This document shows, in pieces, positions 17,287-25,975 of a stretch of 64,000 nucleotides of DNA (the stretch's first letter is position 1; every line of letters begins with the position of its first letter). Position numbers and translations under genes: made by a program. The stretch is from Rhizobium sp. P40RR-XXII (lineage in GTDB: Bacteria; Pseudomonadota; Alphaproteobacteria; Rhizobiales; Rhizobiaceae): NCBI RefSeq assembly GCF_012641405.1, contig NZ_JABAII010000018.1, positions 62,001 through 126,000 of the forward strand, in the 5' to 3' direction. The notes below the pieces were generated by a model, which saw only the letters and a program-made list of their open reading frames with translations, was not told the origin of the DNA and made no database searches.

Positions 17287-18339
17287 ATGTCAGTCACGAA
17301 CATCACAGAAAAGAAACCAATTTCGAACGGACAGCGGCGGAACTTCAATCTCGTGCGGCTGATCCTGGAAGGGCGCGCCTTCTTCGCGCTGATCGTCATC
17401 ATCGCGGTCTTCTCCTTCCTGTCGCCCTATTATTTCTCGCTCAGCAATTTCCTGACGATGGCCTCGCATGTGGCGATCTTCGGCATTCTCGCCATCGGCA
17501 TGTTGCTGGTCATCCTCAATGGCGGGATCGATCTTTCGGTCGGCTCGACGCTCGGCCTTGCCGGCTGTATCGCCGGCTTCCTGATGCAGGGTGTCACGCT
17601 GTCGAGCTTCGGCGTCATTCTCTATCCGCCGGTCTGGGCCGTCGTCGTACTAACCTGCGCGCTTGGCGCGGTGGTCGGCGCCGTCAACGGCGTGCTGATC
17701 GCTTACCTGCGCGTCCCGGCCTTCGTCGCCTCGCTCGGGGTGCTCTATGTCGCCCGCGGCATCGCATTGCTGATGACCAACGGCCTCACCTACAACAATC
17801 TCGGCGGACGTCCCGAACTCGGCAATACCGGCTTCGACTGGCTTGGCTTCAACCGCCTCGCCGGCATCCCGATCGGCGTCATCGTGCTTGCCGTGCTTGC
17901 GATCATCTGCGGTCTCGTCCTCAGCCGCACCGCCTTCGGCCGCTGGCTCTATGCCTCTGGCGGCAACGAGCGCGCCGCCGATCTTTCCGGCGTTCCGGTC
18001 AAGCGCGTCAAGATCATCGTCTATGTGCTGTCGGGCGTCTGCGCGGCCGTCGCCGGCCTGGTGCTTTCCTCGCAGCTGACATCCGCCGGCCCGACCGCCG
18101 GCACCACCTACGAGCTGACGGCGATCGCCGCGGTCGTCATCGGCGGCGCCGCCTTGACGGGCGGTCGCGGCACCGTGCGCGGCACCATGCTCGGCGCCTT
18201 CGTCATCGGTTTCCTGTCGGACGGGCTCGTCATCATCGGCGTGTCGGCTTACTGGCAGACGGTCTTTACCGGCGCCGTCATCGTGCTCGCCGTGCTCATG
18301 AACAGCATCCAGTACGGACGCCGGACCAAATCCGGCTGA
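17287..18339 (+). CDS. eryF: Erythritol ABC importer, permease
   Basis: A 350-residue inner-membrane protein of the RbsC/AraH family with about ten membrane segments. LNGGIDLSVGSTLGLAGCIA and the late loop VVIGGAALTGGRGTVRGTMLG are diagnostic of this family. A single permease gene is present, so it presumably forms a homodimer with the fused ATPase EryE. Sits between eryE (22 bp) and the binding-protein gene (100 bp). Confidence 0.92.
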   Translation: MSVTNITEKKPISNGQRRNFNLVRLILEGRAFFALIVIIAVFSFLSPYYFSLSNFLTMASHVAIFGILAIGMLLVILNGGIDLSVGSTLGLAGCIAGFLMQGVTLSSFGVILYPPVWAVVVLTCALGAVVGAVNGVLIAYLRVPAFVASLGVLYVARGIALLMTNGLTYNNLGGRPELGNTGFDWLGFNRLAGIPIGVIVLAVLAIICGLVLSRTAFGRWLYASGGNERAADLSGVPVKRVKIIVYVLSGVCAAVAGLVLSSQLTSAGPTAGTTYELTAIAAVVIGGAALTGGRGTVRGTMLGAFVIGFLSDGLVIIGVSAYWQTVFTGAVIVLAVLMNSIQYGRRTKSG

Positions 18340-18356
18340 CGCCGCACACAAGCTTG

Positions 18357-18370
18357 TCACCGGCCGGTGA
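18357..18370. repeat. Perfect 14-bp palindrome between permease and binding-protein genes
   Basis: TCACCGGCCGGTGA, directly after the permease stop and 70 bp before eryG. It has no loop, so it is more likely a protein site or recombination-neutral palindrome than a terminator. Function unknown. Confidence 0.35.
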
Positions 18371-18439
18371 ATACATCGATCGGGGAAAGAACCGCCGGCT
18401 TGCCGGCACCACTGAGCTCATCAAAAGGGAGAGAGACTA

Positions 18440-19387
18440 ATGTTCAAGAAAGCTTTGCGTACCGTCATGGCAGCGGTTGCCGTGGCGCCGCTTCTGACGG
18501 GAGCAGCATGGGCTGCCGGTCAGATGACGATCATCGTCAACGATCCGTCCAACCCCTACTGGCTAACGGAAGGCAACGTCGCCAAGGCGACCGCCGAAAA
18601 GCTTGGCTATACGGCGACGGTCGGCGCCCACAAGGGCGATACCAACACCGAAAGCAACCTGATCGATACGGCCATTACCAACAAGTCGGTCGCCATCATT
18701 CTCGATCCGGCAAACGCCGATGGCTCCGTCGGCGCGGTGAAGAAGGCCGTTGCCGCCGGCATCCCGGTTTTCCTGGTCAATGCTGAAATCAACCAGGAAG
18801 GTCTCGCCAAGGCTCAGCTCGTTTCCAACAACGCCCAGGGCGCTGCCATCGGCGCACAGCAGTGGGTCGAAGCCATTGGCGACAAGGGCAATTATGCCGA
18901 ACTCTTCGGCTCGCCCTCCGACAACAACGCCGCTACCCGTTCGAACGGCTACGAAACCGTTCTGACCCAGTATCCCGACCTGAAGAAGGTTGCCAAGGAA
19001 GTCGCCAACTGGGACCGCACCCAGGGCCACAACAAGATGCAGTCGATCCTGCAGGCTCACCCGGACATTATCGGCGTGATCTCCGGCAATGACGAAATGG
19101 CGCTCGGCGCGATTGCCGCTCTTAAAGAAGCCGGCAAGCTCGCCAACGTCAAGGTCGGCGGCTTCGACGGCTCGCCGGACGCTGTTGCCGCCATCAAGGC
19201 CGGTGAGCTGCAGTACACCGTTCTGCAGCCGGTCGCCACCTTCTCGGCGGAAGCCGTCAAGCAGGCCGACAGCTTCATCAAGACCGGCAAGACCGGTGCC
19301 ACGAGCGAAAAGCAGCTCTTCGACTGCATCCTGATCACCAAGGACAATGTCGACAAGTACACGGCACCCTTCGTTCTGTCCGAATAA
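18440..19387 (+). CDS. eryG: Erythritol ABC importer, periplasmic binding protein
   Basis: A 315-residue type 1 sugar-binding protein. The signal peptide is MFKKALRTVMAAVAVAPLL, cleaved after AWA. The mature part starts QMTIIVNDPSNPYW and shows the RbsB/D-ribose-family pattern (AITNKSVAIILDPANADGS; ISGNDEMALGAIAALKEAG; VGGFDGSPDAVAAIKAG). It captures the polyol and delivers it to EryE/EryF. GAGAG precedes the start. A stable hairpin follows the stop, consistent with the high binding-protein expression usual in such operons. Confidence 0.92.
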   Translation: MFKKALRTVMAAVAVAPLLTGAAWAAGQMTIIVNDPSNPYWLTEGNVAKATAEKLGYTATVGAHKGDTNTESNLIDTAITNKSVAIILDPANADGSVGAVKKAVAAGIPVFLVNAEINQEGLAKAQLVSNNAQGAAIGAQQWVEAIGDKGNYAELFGSPSDNNAATRSNGYETVLTQYPDLKKVAKEVANWDRTQGHNKMQSILQAHPDIIGVISGNDEMALGAIAALKEAGKLANVKVGGFDGSPDAVAAIKAGELQYTVLQPVATFSAEAVKQADSFIKTGKTGATSEKQLFDCILITKDNVDKYTAPFVLSE

Positions 19388-19394
19388 TGCCATT

Positions 19395-19419
19395 GGGGGC
19401 GCCGGACGCCGGCGCTCCC
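19395..19419 (+). terminator. Stable hairpin after eryG
   Basis: Arms 395-405 and 409-419 of kilobase 19 (GGGGGCGCCGG / CCGGCGCTCCC) pair over 11 bp, with one G-U pair and a three-base loop. There is no U-run, so it may act as a 3-prime mRNA stabiliser or Rho-assisted end. Confidence 0.6.
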
Positions 19420-19568
19420 ACCCTTAGCCCGCCATCGGCGACATCCGGCCGAACGTGAGGAATGACTTGCAGAACTCCTGTTAGCGAATTGCTTTTTATG
19501 CCTTTTCCCATAGCATTGCATTCGCTGCGGCACGGGAACATCCGCAAGGCTCAGCGCTAGAGGCCGAC

Positions 19569-20411
19569 GTGACAGACAAGACAAGCCCTGTATCATTCCT
19601 GCAAAACGAACTGCCGAGCGACAGCCGGCATTCCCGTCAGATCGCCCGGCGGCAGATGATCGCCGAAGCTGTGATGACGGAAGGCTCCATGCGCATAGAG
19701 GATCTGACCGACCGTTTCGGCATCAGCCTGATGACGGCGCATCGCGATGTCGACGAGTTGGTCAGCCGAGGCTTGTTCCGAAAGACACGCGGCATCGTTT
19801 CGGCCGCCGCCACCAGCCTGATCGAATCAAGCGACGTCTACCGCGCCAACCGGCAGGCGAGCGAAAAGAAGATGATCGCGGCGGCCGCAATGCAGTTCAT
19901 CGAACCCGGCCAGGCGATCTTCCTCGACGATTCCACCACCGTCCTGCAGATGGCATCGCAGCTGTCCGCCAAGGTTCCGCTGACGGCGATCACCAACTCG
20001 CTGACACTAATGAATGCGCTGAAGGACATGCATGACGTGACGCTTCTGGCGCTCGGCGGGCAGTATTACAATTGGTGCAACGCCTTCATGGGCCGCATGA
20101 CGATCAACGAAATCAATCGCCTGCGGGCCGATGTCGCCTTCATCTCGATGTCGGCCATCATCGATGACGTCGTCTTCCATCAATCGCCCGAGATCGTCGA
20201 CATCAAGCGGGCGATGTTCGACAGCGCCGCCAAGCGCATCTTGATGATGGACCATACCAAGTTCGAACGACGGGCGCTGCATAGTTTCGCGCGTTTGAGC
20301 GAATTCGATGTCGTGATCGTCGACGACAAGACGCCTGCCGCTCATCTGGAGCGCATACGCAACAAGAATATCAATGTTGTCGTCGCCAAAGGCGACAAGG
20401 AGCGGTCCTGA
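19569..20411 (+). CDS. DeoR-family regulator of the second polyol module
   Basis: A 280-residue DeoR/GlpR-type regulator starting at GTG 19569. The HTH lies at about residues 33-75 (MRIEDLTDRFGISLMTAHRD, then VDELVSRGLFRKTRG). The C-terminal phosphosugar-binding domain has IFLDDSTTVLQMA and ITNSLTLMNAL. It is not a close copy of the DeoR at 8125-8889; the two share only the family pattern. It lies 53 bp upstream of the kinase gene on the same strand and probably controls the kinase-dehydrogenase pair. Confidence 0.88.
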   Translation: MTDKTSPVSFLQNELPSDSRHSRQIARRQMIAEAVMTEGSMRIEDLTDRFGISLMTAHRDVDELVSRGLFRKTRGIVSAAATSLIESSDVYRANRQASEKKMIAAAAMQFIEPGQAIFLDDSTTVLQMASQLSAKVPLTAITNSLTLMNALKDMHDVTLLALGGQYYNWCNAFMGRMTINEINRLRADVAFISMSAIIDDVVFHQSPEIVDIKRAMFDSAAKRILMMDHTKFERRALHSFARLSEFDVVIVDDKTPAAHLERIRNKNINVVVAKGDKERS

Positions 20412-20464
20412 CGGCCAGGCCCAGGCGGTCGGCCCAGGATCTTTCACGATCAGGAGTATCGAGA

Positions 20465-21994
20465 ATGCCGAGTCTGCTCGGAATTGACAGTGGCTTGACC
20501 GTCACCAAGGCCGTCATCTTCGACATCGATGGAACGCCGCTTGCCGTCGCGCGGCGCCGCGTGACCCAGTTCATGCTGAAGGCCCGCCATGTCGAGCGCG
20601 ACATAGACGAACTCTGGACGCAGACGGCCGATGCCATTGCCGAGGCGATCAAGCTCAGCAACCGTCCCGCCAGCGATATTCAGGCGATTGCCGCCACCGC
20701 CCATGGCGACGGCATCTATCTGCTCGACAGGGCAAAGAAACCGCTCGGACGCGCCATTCTCTCGCTCGACAGCCGCGCCGGCCCGGTCGTGGAACGATGG
20801 CTGAAAAGCCCGATTGCCGACGAGGCCCTGACGCTGACCGGCCAGCTGCCGCACGTCTCGGCGCCGTCGGCGCTGCTTGCCTGGATCAAGGCCAATGAGC
20901 CAGAGCGCTTTGCTGAAATCGGCCGTATCCTCTCCTGCAAGGACTGGCTGCGCTTCTGCCTGACTGGCGTTGAAGGCACCGACCGGACCGAGGCCAGCAC
21001 GTCCTTTACCGATGTTTCGACACAAGACTATTCATCGGATGCGCTGAAGCTCTTCGGCCTTAGCGAGATGACTGGTGCCCTGCCGCATGCCTCGCGATCG
21101 GATGAAATCGTCGGACACGTGACCCAAGCCGTCGCAAAGCGGACGGGCCTTGCCGAGGGCACGCCCGTCGTTGCCGGCCTGCATGATGTGACCGCCTCGG
21201 CGCTTGGGGCCGGCGGCTATGCCGACGGCATCGTTGCCGTCATCGCCGGCACCTACTCGATTAACGAAACGCTCTCTTCGGAACCGCGCGTCGATCGCCG
21301 CTGGTTCTGCCGCAATGCCATCGCGCCGGGCCAATGGAACAACATGTCGATCTCCCCGGCATCGTCAGCGAATTATGAATGGTTCCTGGACAAGCTCTGC
21401 GGCAGTGAAATTGCAAGCGCCGAAGCGGCGGGCAAGTCCATACATGCCGTCCTCGGTCCCGAAATCGAAGCCGCGTTCAATCGGCCGTCGAGCGCGCTGT
21501 TCCACCCCTATCTGTTCGGCTCGCCCTATGGCGCCGATGCCAGCGCCAGCTTTTTCGGGCTTGGTGGCTGGCACGATCGCGGCGACATGCTGCGGGCGGT
21601 CCTCGAAGGCATCGCCTTCAACCATAAGATTCACGTCGATGCCTTAAGTGACGGTTTTTCCTTTGATCAGGCGAGATTGGCGGGCGGCGTGTCGCGCAAC
21701 CCGATCGTCGTTCAGATGTTTGCCGATGTGCTCGGCATGCCGGTCACCGTCACCGAAACCGATGAAGCCGCCGCCTGGGGTGCCGCACTTTGCGCCGGCG
21801 CCGGTATTGGCGTCTACCCTAGCCCGCAGAGCGATCCGCGCGATGTCGGCAAGATCGCCCTGACCTATCACCCGGAGCCCGCCCGTAGCGCCGACTATCG
21901 CATCCGCTACGACCTCTTCTGCGATATTGCCGGAGCAATGACGCCGCTCTGGCCACGGATCGGCAATCTCGCAACCCAACACTCCCAAGACTAG
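20465..21994 (+). CDS. FGGY-family sugar/polyol kinase (LyxK-like)
   Basis: A 509-residue kinase with the two-domain FGGY fold: LLGIDSGLTVTKAVIFDIDG at the N-terminus, ATAHGDGIYLLDRAKKPLG and the C-terminal LAGGVSRNPIVVQMFADVLG. By eye it is nearer to E. coli L-xylulose kinase LyxK than to EryA. AGGAG lies eight bases before ATG 20465. The gene precedes a GlpD-like dehydrogenase, repeating the EryA-EryB logic of phosphorylating a polyol or ketose before oxidation. The substrate is not predictable by sight; L-xylulose or a C4/C5 polyol are candidates. Confidence 0.88.
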   Translation: MPSLLGIDSGLTVTKAVIFDIDGTPLAVARRRVTQFMLKARHVERDIDELWTQTADAIAEAIKLSNRPASDIQAIAATAHGDGIYLLDRAKKPLGRAILSLDSRAGPVVERWLKSPIADEALTLTGQLPHVSAPSALLAWIKANEPERFAEIGRILSCKDWLRFCLTGVEGTDRTEASTSFTDVSTQDYSSDALKLFGLSEMTGALPHASRSDEIVGHVTQAVAKRTGLAEGTPVVAGLHDVTASALGAGGYADGIVAVIAGTYSINETLSSEPRVDRRWFCRNAIAPGQWNNMSISPASSANYEWFLDKLCGSEIASAEAAGKSIHAVLGPEIEAAFNRPSSALFHPYLFGSPYGADASASFFGLGGWHDRGDMLRAVLEGIAFNHKIHVDALSDGFSFDQARLAGGVSRNPIVVQMFADVLGMPVTVTETDEAAAWGAALCAGAGIGVYPSPQSDPRDVGKIALTYHPEPARSADYRIRYDLFCDIAGAMTPLWPRIGNLATQHSQD

Positions 21995-22053
21995 ACCGAA
22001 AATGCGCCGCGCGGACAGGCTCTATCGCGGCAGCTCAGCAGGACGAAGATGTT

Positions 22054-23796
22054 ATGACCGCTATCGCCGCCGATCTGAAACAACGCTTCTCGCAACTCCA
22101 GGACGGAGATGTCGATGTCGTCATTCTCGGCGCTGGGGTGAACGGCGCCGGTCTGTTTCGCGATCTCTCGGTGCAGGGCGTCAACTGCCTGATCGTCGAC
22201 AAATCTGACTTCGGCTCGGGAACGAGCGCCGCACCGTCGCGGCTGATCCATGGCGGTCTGAAATACCTCGAAACAGGCGAGTTCGGTCTGGTGGCCCAGT
22301 CGGCGCTCGAGCGGAACCTGCTGCTGAAGAACGCGCCGCATTGCGTCGAGGCGCTGCCGACATTCGTGCCGATCTTTTCCTGGACTCGGGGCATTTGGGC
22401 CGCTCTTCGTACGCTGACGGGCTCGACGACCGCTCCGCGCAGCCGTGGCGCGGTGCTCATCAAGATCGGGCTTGCGCTCTATGACTTCTTCGGCTCGCGC
22501 AACCGCGTCATGCCGCGCCACAGGTTCCTTCTGAAGGGCCGCGCGCTCAGGGAAATGCCGCATGTCACACCCGAGATCGTCGCAGGCGGCATCTATTACG
22601 ACGCCAAGATCAGCCGGCCGGAACGGCTTGTTTATGAGTTGATCCATGACGGGCTGGAAGCGAACGAGAGTTCGCTGGCGGCGAATGCGACAAGACTTGT
22701 TTCCGCAGCCGATGGCCTGCTGACCTTCCAGCGCTCGGACGGCCATGCCTTTTCGGTCAAGCCGAAACTCGTCGTCAATGCCGCAGGCCCGTGGATCGAT
22801 CACGTCAACGCCGCCCTCGGCGCGCCGGCCCATCTGATCGGCGGCACCAAGGGATCGCATATCCTGCTCGATCACCCGGAGCTGGTGCGCAGCCTGAACG
22901 GCCATATGATCTATTTCGAAGCCGATGACGGCCGTATCTGTCTTGTCTACGGCTATCTGGGCCAGGCGCTTGTGGGCTCGACCGACATCCCCTGCGACGA
23001 TCCCGACAATGTCCGCTGCGAAGAACCCGAGATCGACTATTTCCTTGATAGCGTACGCTCGCTTCTGCCGACCCTCCGCTTCGACCGCGACCAGGTGACC
23101 TACAGCTATAGCGGCATTCGCCCCCTGCCCGCCTCGGACGCCTCGTCGCCGGGCCTGATCAGCCGCGATCATTCCGCACCGGTCTTCGAACCGCAGGCCG
23201 GGCGCCCGTTTCCGATCATCTCGCTGGTCGGCGGCAAATGGACCACGTTCCGGGGTTTTGCCGAGGAAGTGGCCGATACCGTGCTGACACGCCTTCAGCG
23301 CGGCCGCAAGACGTCGACCGAGCGGCTCGCCATCGGCGGCGGCCGGGATTTTCCGCTCACGTCCAATGAGCGCGCCAGCTGGATTCGATCGATCGCAGCA
23401 AAAGCCGGGGTAGAGGTAAGTAGAGCAGAGGAGCTGCTTGACCGATACGGCACGACCGCAGCGGCAATCCTTGCCCATTCTTCGGCCTATAGCGATAGTC
23501 AGCGCATCAGCGACGCGCAGCGTTATAGCGCGCTGGAGATCGATTGGATCGCGCGGCAGGAGCTCGTCGTGCGTCTGTCTGACATCGTCTTCCGCCGTAC
23601 GACCATGGCGATCGAAGGCCTGCTGACGATCCAGGGGTTGCGCGAAATCGGCGCGATCGCGGCGGCAGCCTTGCACTGGGATGCGCAGCGGCTGGCGGCC
23701 GAAATCGACGATGTCGTCGCGTCGCTGTCGAAATTCCACGGTCGGACGCTGAGCGAAGAAAGCCTGCGCCGGGCGGCCAGCCCCACGGCACGCTGA
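22054..23796 (+). CDS. GlpD-like FAD polyol-phosphate dehydrogenase
   Basis: A 580-residue member of the aerobic glycerol-3-phosphate dehydrogenase family. FAD motif VVILGAGVNGAGLFRDLSVQ, then SAAPSRLIHGGLKYLETGEF, NAAGPWIDHVNAALG and GGKWTTFRGFAEEVADTVL. It is 78 residues longer than EryB and differs in the active-site strip (SAAPSRLIHGG against TSSRSGKLVHGG). It follows the FGGY kinase by 59 bp, so the kinase product is the likely substrate, with electrons going to quinone. Ordinary glycerol-3-phosphate oxidation cannot be excluded. Confidence 0.85.
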   Translation: MTAIAADLKQRFSQLQDGDVDVVILGAGVNGAGLFRDLSVQGVNCLIVDKSDFGSGTSAAPSRLIHGGLKYLETGEFGLVAQSALERNLLLKNAPHCVEALPTFVPIFSWTRGIWAALRTLTGSTTAPRSRGAVLIKIGLALYDFFGSRNRVMPRHRFLLKGRALREMPHVTPEIVAGGIYYDAKISRPERLVYELIHDGLEANESSLAANATRLVSAADGLLTFQRSDGHAFSVKPKLVVNAAGPWIDHVNAALGAPAHLIGGTKGSHILLDHPELVRSLNGHMIYFEADDGRICLVYGYLGQALVGSTDIPCDDPDNVRCEEPEIDYFLDSVRSLLPTLRFDRDQVTYSYSGIRPLPASDASSPGLISRDHSAPVFEPQAGRPFPIISLVGGKWTTFRGFAEEVADTVLTRLQRGRKTSTERLAIGGGRDFPLTSNERASWIRSIAAKAGVEVSRAEELLDRYGTTAAAILAHSSAYSDSQRISDAQRYSALEIDWIARQELVVRLSDIVFRRTTMAIEGLLTIQGLREIGAIAAAALHWDAQRLAAEIDDVVASLSKFHGRTLSEESLRRAASPTAR

Positions 23797-23807
23797 TCAC
23801 TTAGGCT

Positions 23808-24425
23808 TCAAGAGAAAACCGGATCGAGTAAGCCGGACTTGTAGCGCCTGGCCATTTCGGTGACGGTCAACGGCTGGATGCGCGAGGCGTGTCCGGCCGT
23901 TCCGAACTGCTCGAACCGCTCCTTGCAGAGCTTTGTCAGGGCAGCCATGGCCGGCTTCATATATTTGCGCGGATCGAACTCGCTCGGATCTTCCTGCAGC
24001 ACCCGGCGGATCTGGCCCGTCATCGCCATGCGGCCGTCGGTGTCGATGTTGATCTTGCGCACGCCGTTCTTGATGCCGCGCTGGATCTCTTCGACCGGCA
24101 CGCCCCAGGTCGGCTTCATCTGCCCGCCATATTTGTTGATGATCTCCTGCAATTCCTCGGGAACCGAGGAGGAACCATGCATGACAAGATGCGTGTTGGG
24201 CAGCTTGCCATGGATACCCTCGATCTCATTCATCGCCAGCGCATCGACCCTGGTCTCGCGCGCGAACTGAACGGCCTCTTCCAGATTGGTGAGCAGCTGG
24301 TCATGCGACAGCTTGCCTTCCGCGCCATGACCGTCTTCAGCCTCGCCCATGCTGGTTTCGAGCGAGCCCAGCACGCCAAGCTCACCCTCGACGAAGATGC
24401 CGCCGAGATATGCCATATCGGTCAT
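23808..24425 (-). pseudogene. Decayed class II fructose-bisphosphate aldolase (CbbA type)
   Basis: An open frame of 205 codons matches only the C-terminal half of CbbA-type aldolases (normally about 350 residues). It begins near VEGELGVLGSLE; nothing in frame resembles the N-terminal barrel strands. The text reads VDALA-MNEIEGIHGKLP, whereas the family has about 22 more residues between these words, including the metal-binding histidine of the SHGAYKF segment. The phosphate loop TWGVPVEEIQRG and the end SGLLDPVF are intact. Loss of half the barrel and a metal ligand makes activity very unlikely, although the frame stays open. Family comparison is from memory. Confidence 0.8.
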
Positions 24426-24555
24426 CGTCTTCGGTAACGCGGCCGTTCATGCCAAGGGGCGTGTGCCCACGCGTCTATGAATATTTGATCGTGAAATATG
24501 ACAACGAACGCCGCGTTCGATTGAAGGCATGCTGCTCCATCGCCTGTTTATCCAC

Positions 24556-24608
24556 ATAAAAAACATTTGACGGCTGCTTGCTTAACTGTTTTCTATAGAT
24601 AAAAAACA
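24556..24608 (+). promoter_or_regulatory. Direct repeats upstream of the mannitol-dehydrogenase-like gene
   Basis: ATAAAAAACA occurs at 24556-24565 and again at 24599-24608, 43 bp apart (four helical turns). They lie 87-139 bp upstream of the next start in an AT-rich gap. Candidate activator or looping sites; the protein is unknown. Confidence 0.35.
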
Positions 24609-24694
24609 AATATGCCGGGAGGATTGCTAGATGTCTGCACGTCCCCCCGTCAAGCGGCAATATCGATCAACATTGAAGGCAAGAGAGGCCTGTC

Positions 24695-25831
24695 TTGAGC
24701 GCGCGGATCATTCAATTTGGCACCAGCCGGTTTCTGCAAGCCCATGCGGCGTTCTTCGTGCATGAGGCAAGACAATCAGGCCAGGATGTCGGGCCGATCA
24801 CCGTCGTTCAGGTTTCCGGCGCCAGCAGCCGCAGCGGACGTGTCGGCGCCTTTGGCAAGACGGGCGGATATCCGGTCGTCATCCGCGGCATGGTGTCCGG
24901 ACAACCTGTCGATCGCACCGTCCAAGTGACCAGCGTCGATCGCGGCCTCTCGGCCGTCGAGCATTGGGACGAACTATCGAGGCTCTTTGTCAAGGAAGCC
25001 GAATTCGTCATCTCCAATACCGGCGACACCGGATATGAGACATCGCGGGACGAAGACAGTTTTGGTGCGGATGGCCAGGTTCCACGCTCCTTTCCCGCCA
25101 AGCTTGCAGCACTGCTCGTCAAACGCTGGCAGGCATCCGGCCGGCCGTTGGTCGTGCTGCCCTGCGAACTCGTGACAGGCAATGGCCGCATTCTGAAACA
25201 GGCGGTCATCAACTGCGCTGAGCTCAACGCTGTGCCAACACAATTCGTCACCTGGCTCGACGACCACGTCGCGTTTGCCGAGACCCTGGTCGACCGGATC
25301 GTTTCGCAGCCAATCGAACCAATCGGCGCGGTTGCCGAACCCTATGCGCTGTGGGCGATCAAGCGGGCTCCGGGCGTCCGCCTGCCATGCAGCCACCCGA
25401 GCATCGTGCTAACCGACGATCTCGACCGCTACGAGCGTCTGAAACTGCATATCCTCAATCTCGGCCACACTGTCCTTGCCGAAATCTGGCAACGTGAAAA
25501 CCGACCGGAGAACGAGACGGTGCGTGCCATACTGGCCGACAAGGAAATACGCGCAAGGCTGGATGCGCTCTATCAGACCGAAGTGTTACCCGGCTTTGCC
25601 GCAAACGGCATGGGCGATGAGGCGAAGGCCTATGTGGCGACGACGCTCGATCGCTTCCTTAATCCCTTTCTCGAGCATCGCATTGCCGACATCGCTCAGC
25701 ATCACCGCGAGAAGGTCGCTCGCCGTATTCAGGCCTTCCTGGATTGGGCGGATAAGGCAGCCAGTCCCTTAGATGCGCCGGTCCTTAGAGAAATCGCAGC
25801 CCGCCATGCCTTGATCGAAACGACTCCGTGA
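24695..25831 (+). CDS. Mannitol dehydrogenase / tagaturonate reductase family oxidoreductase
   Basis: A 378-residue NAD-dependent polyol/uronate oxidoreductase (MtlD/UxaB/UxuB superfamily). The N-terminal IIQFGTSRFLQAHAAFFVHEA carries a family-type nucleotide-binding start, and LKLHILNLGHTVLAEIWQ with K-x-x-x-x-N-x-x-H-x is the family signature with the catalytic lysine. It is shorter than UxaB (about 480). The start is TTG 24695 with AGAGG six bases upstream. Followed by a zinc alcohol dehydrogenase gene on the same strand after 144 bp; together they could interconvert a sugar acid or polyol and its keto form. Confidence 0.8.
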   Translation: MSARIIQFGTSRFLQAHAAFFVHEARQSGQDVGPITVVQVSGASSRSGRVGAFGKTGGYPVVIRGMVSGQPVDRTVQVTSVDRGLSAVEHWDELSRLFVKEAEFVISNTGDTGYETSRDEDSFGADGQVPRSFPAKLAALLVKRWQASGRPLVVLPCELVTGNGRILKQAVINCAELNAVPTQFVTWLDDHVAFAETLVDRIVSQPIEPIGAVAEPYALWAIKRAPGVRLPCSHPSIVLTDDLDRYERLKLHILNLGHTVLAEIWQRENRPENETVRAILADKEIRARLDALYQTEVLPGFAANGMGDEAKAYVATTLDRFLNPFLEHRIADIAQHHREKVARRIQAFLDWADKAASPLDAPVLREIAARHALIETTP

Positions 25832-25975
25832 TGTCCATGCGGGGCTTCGAAGCGCAGTTGGCGCGGGACTATGATGAATGAACCGAGGCCCCGGCTCGCC
25901 GTTTGGCGACGTCGGCAAATGCCCCCTCTTAAACACCAACGGCCGGCGTCGCCGGCCTTTCGAGAGTGCATCACG

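Noticed and set aside
21991..23739. 582-codon open frame on the minus strand opposite the GlpD-like gene
   Set aside because: Arg/Asp/Gly-rich composition without motifs; it is the expected antisense shadow of a high-GC gene whose plus-strand product has clear FAD motifs.
23808..24425. Intact short aldolase gene
   Set aside because: It lacks the N-terminal half and a metal-binding histidine segment compared with CbbA-type enzymes, so it was called a pseudogene.
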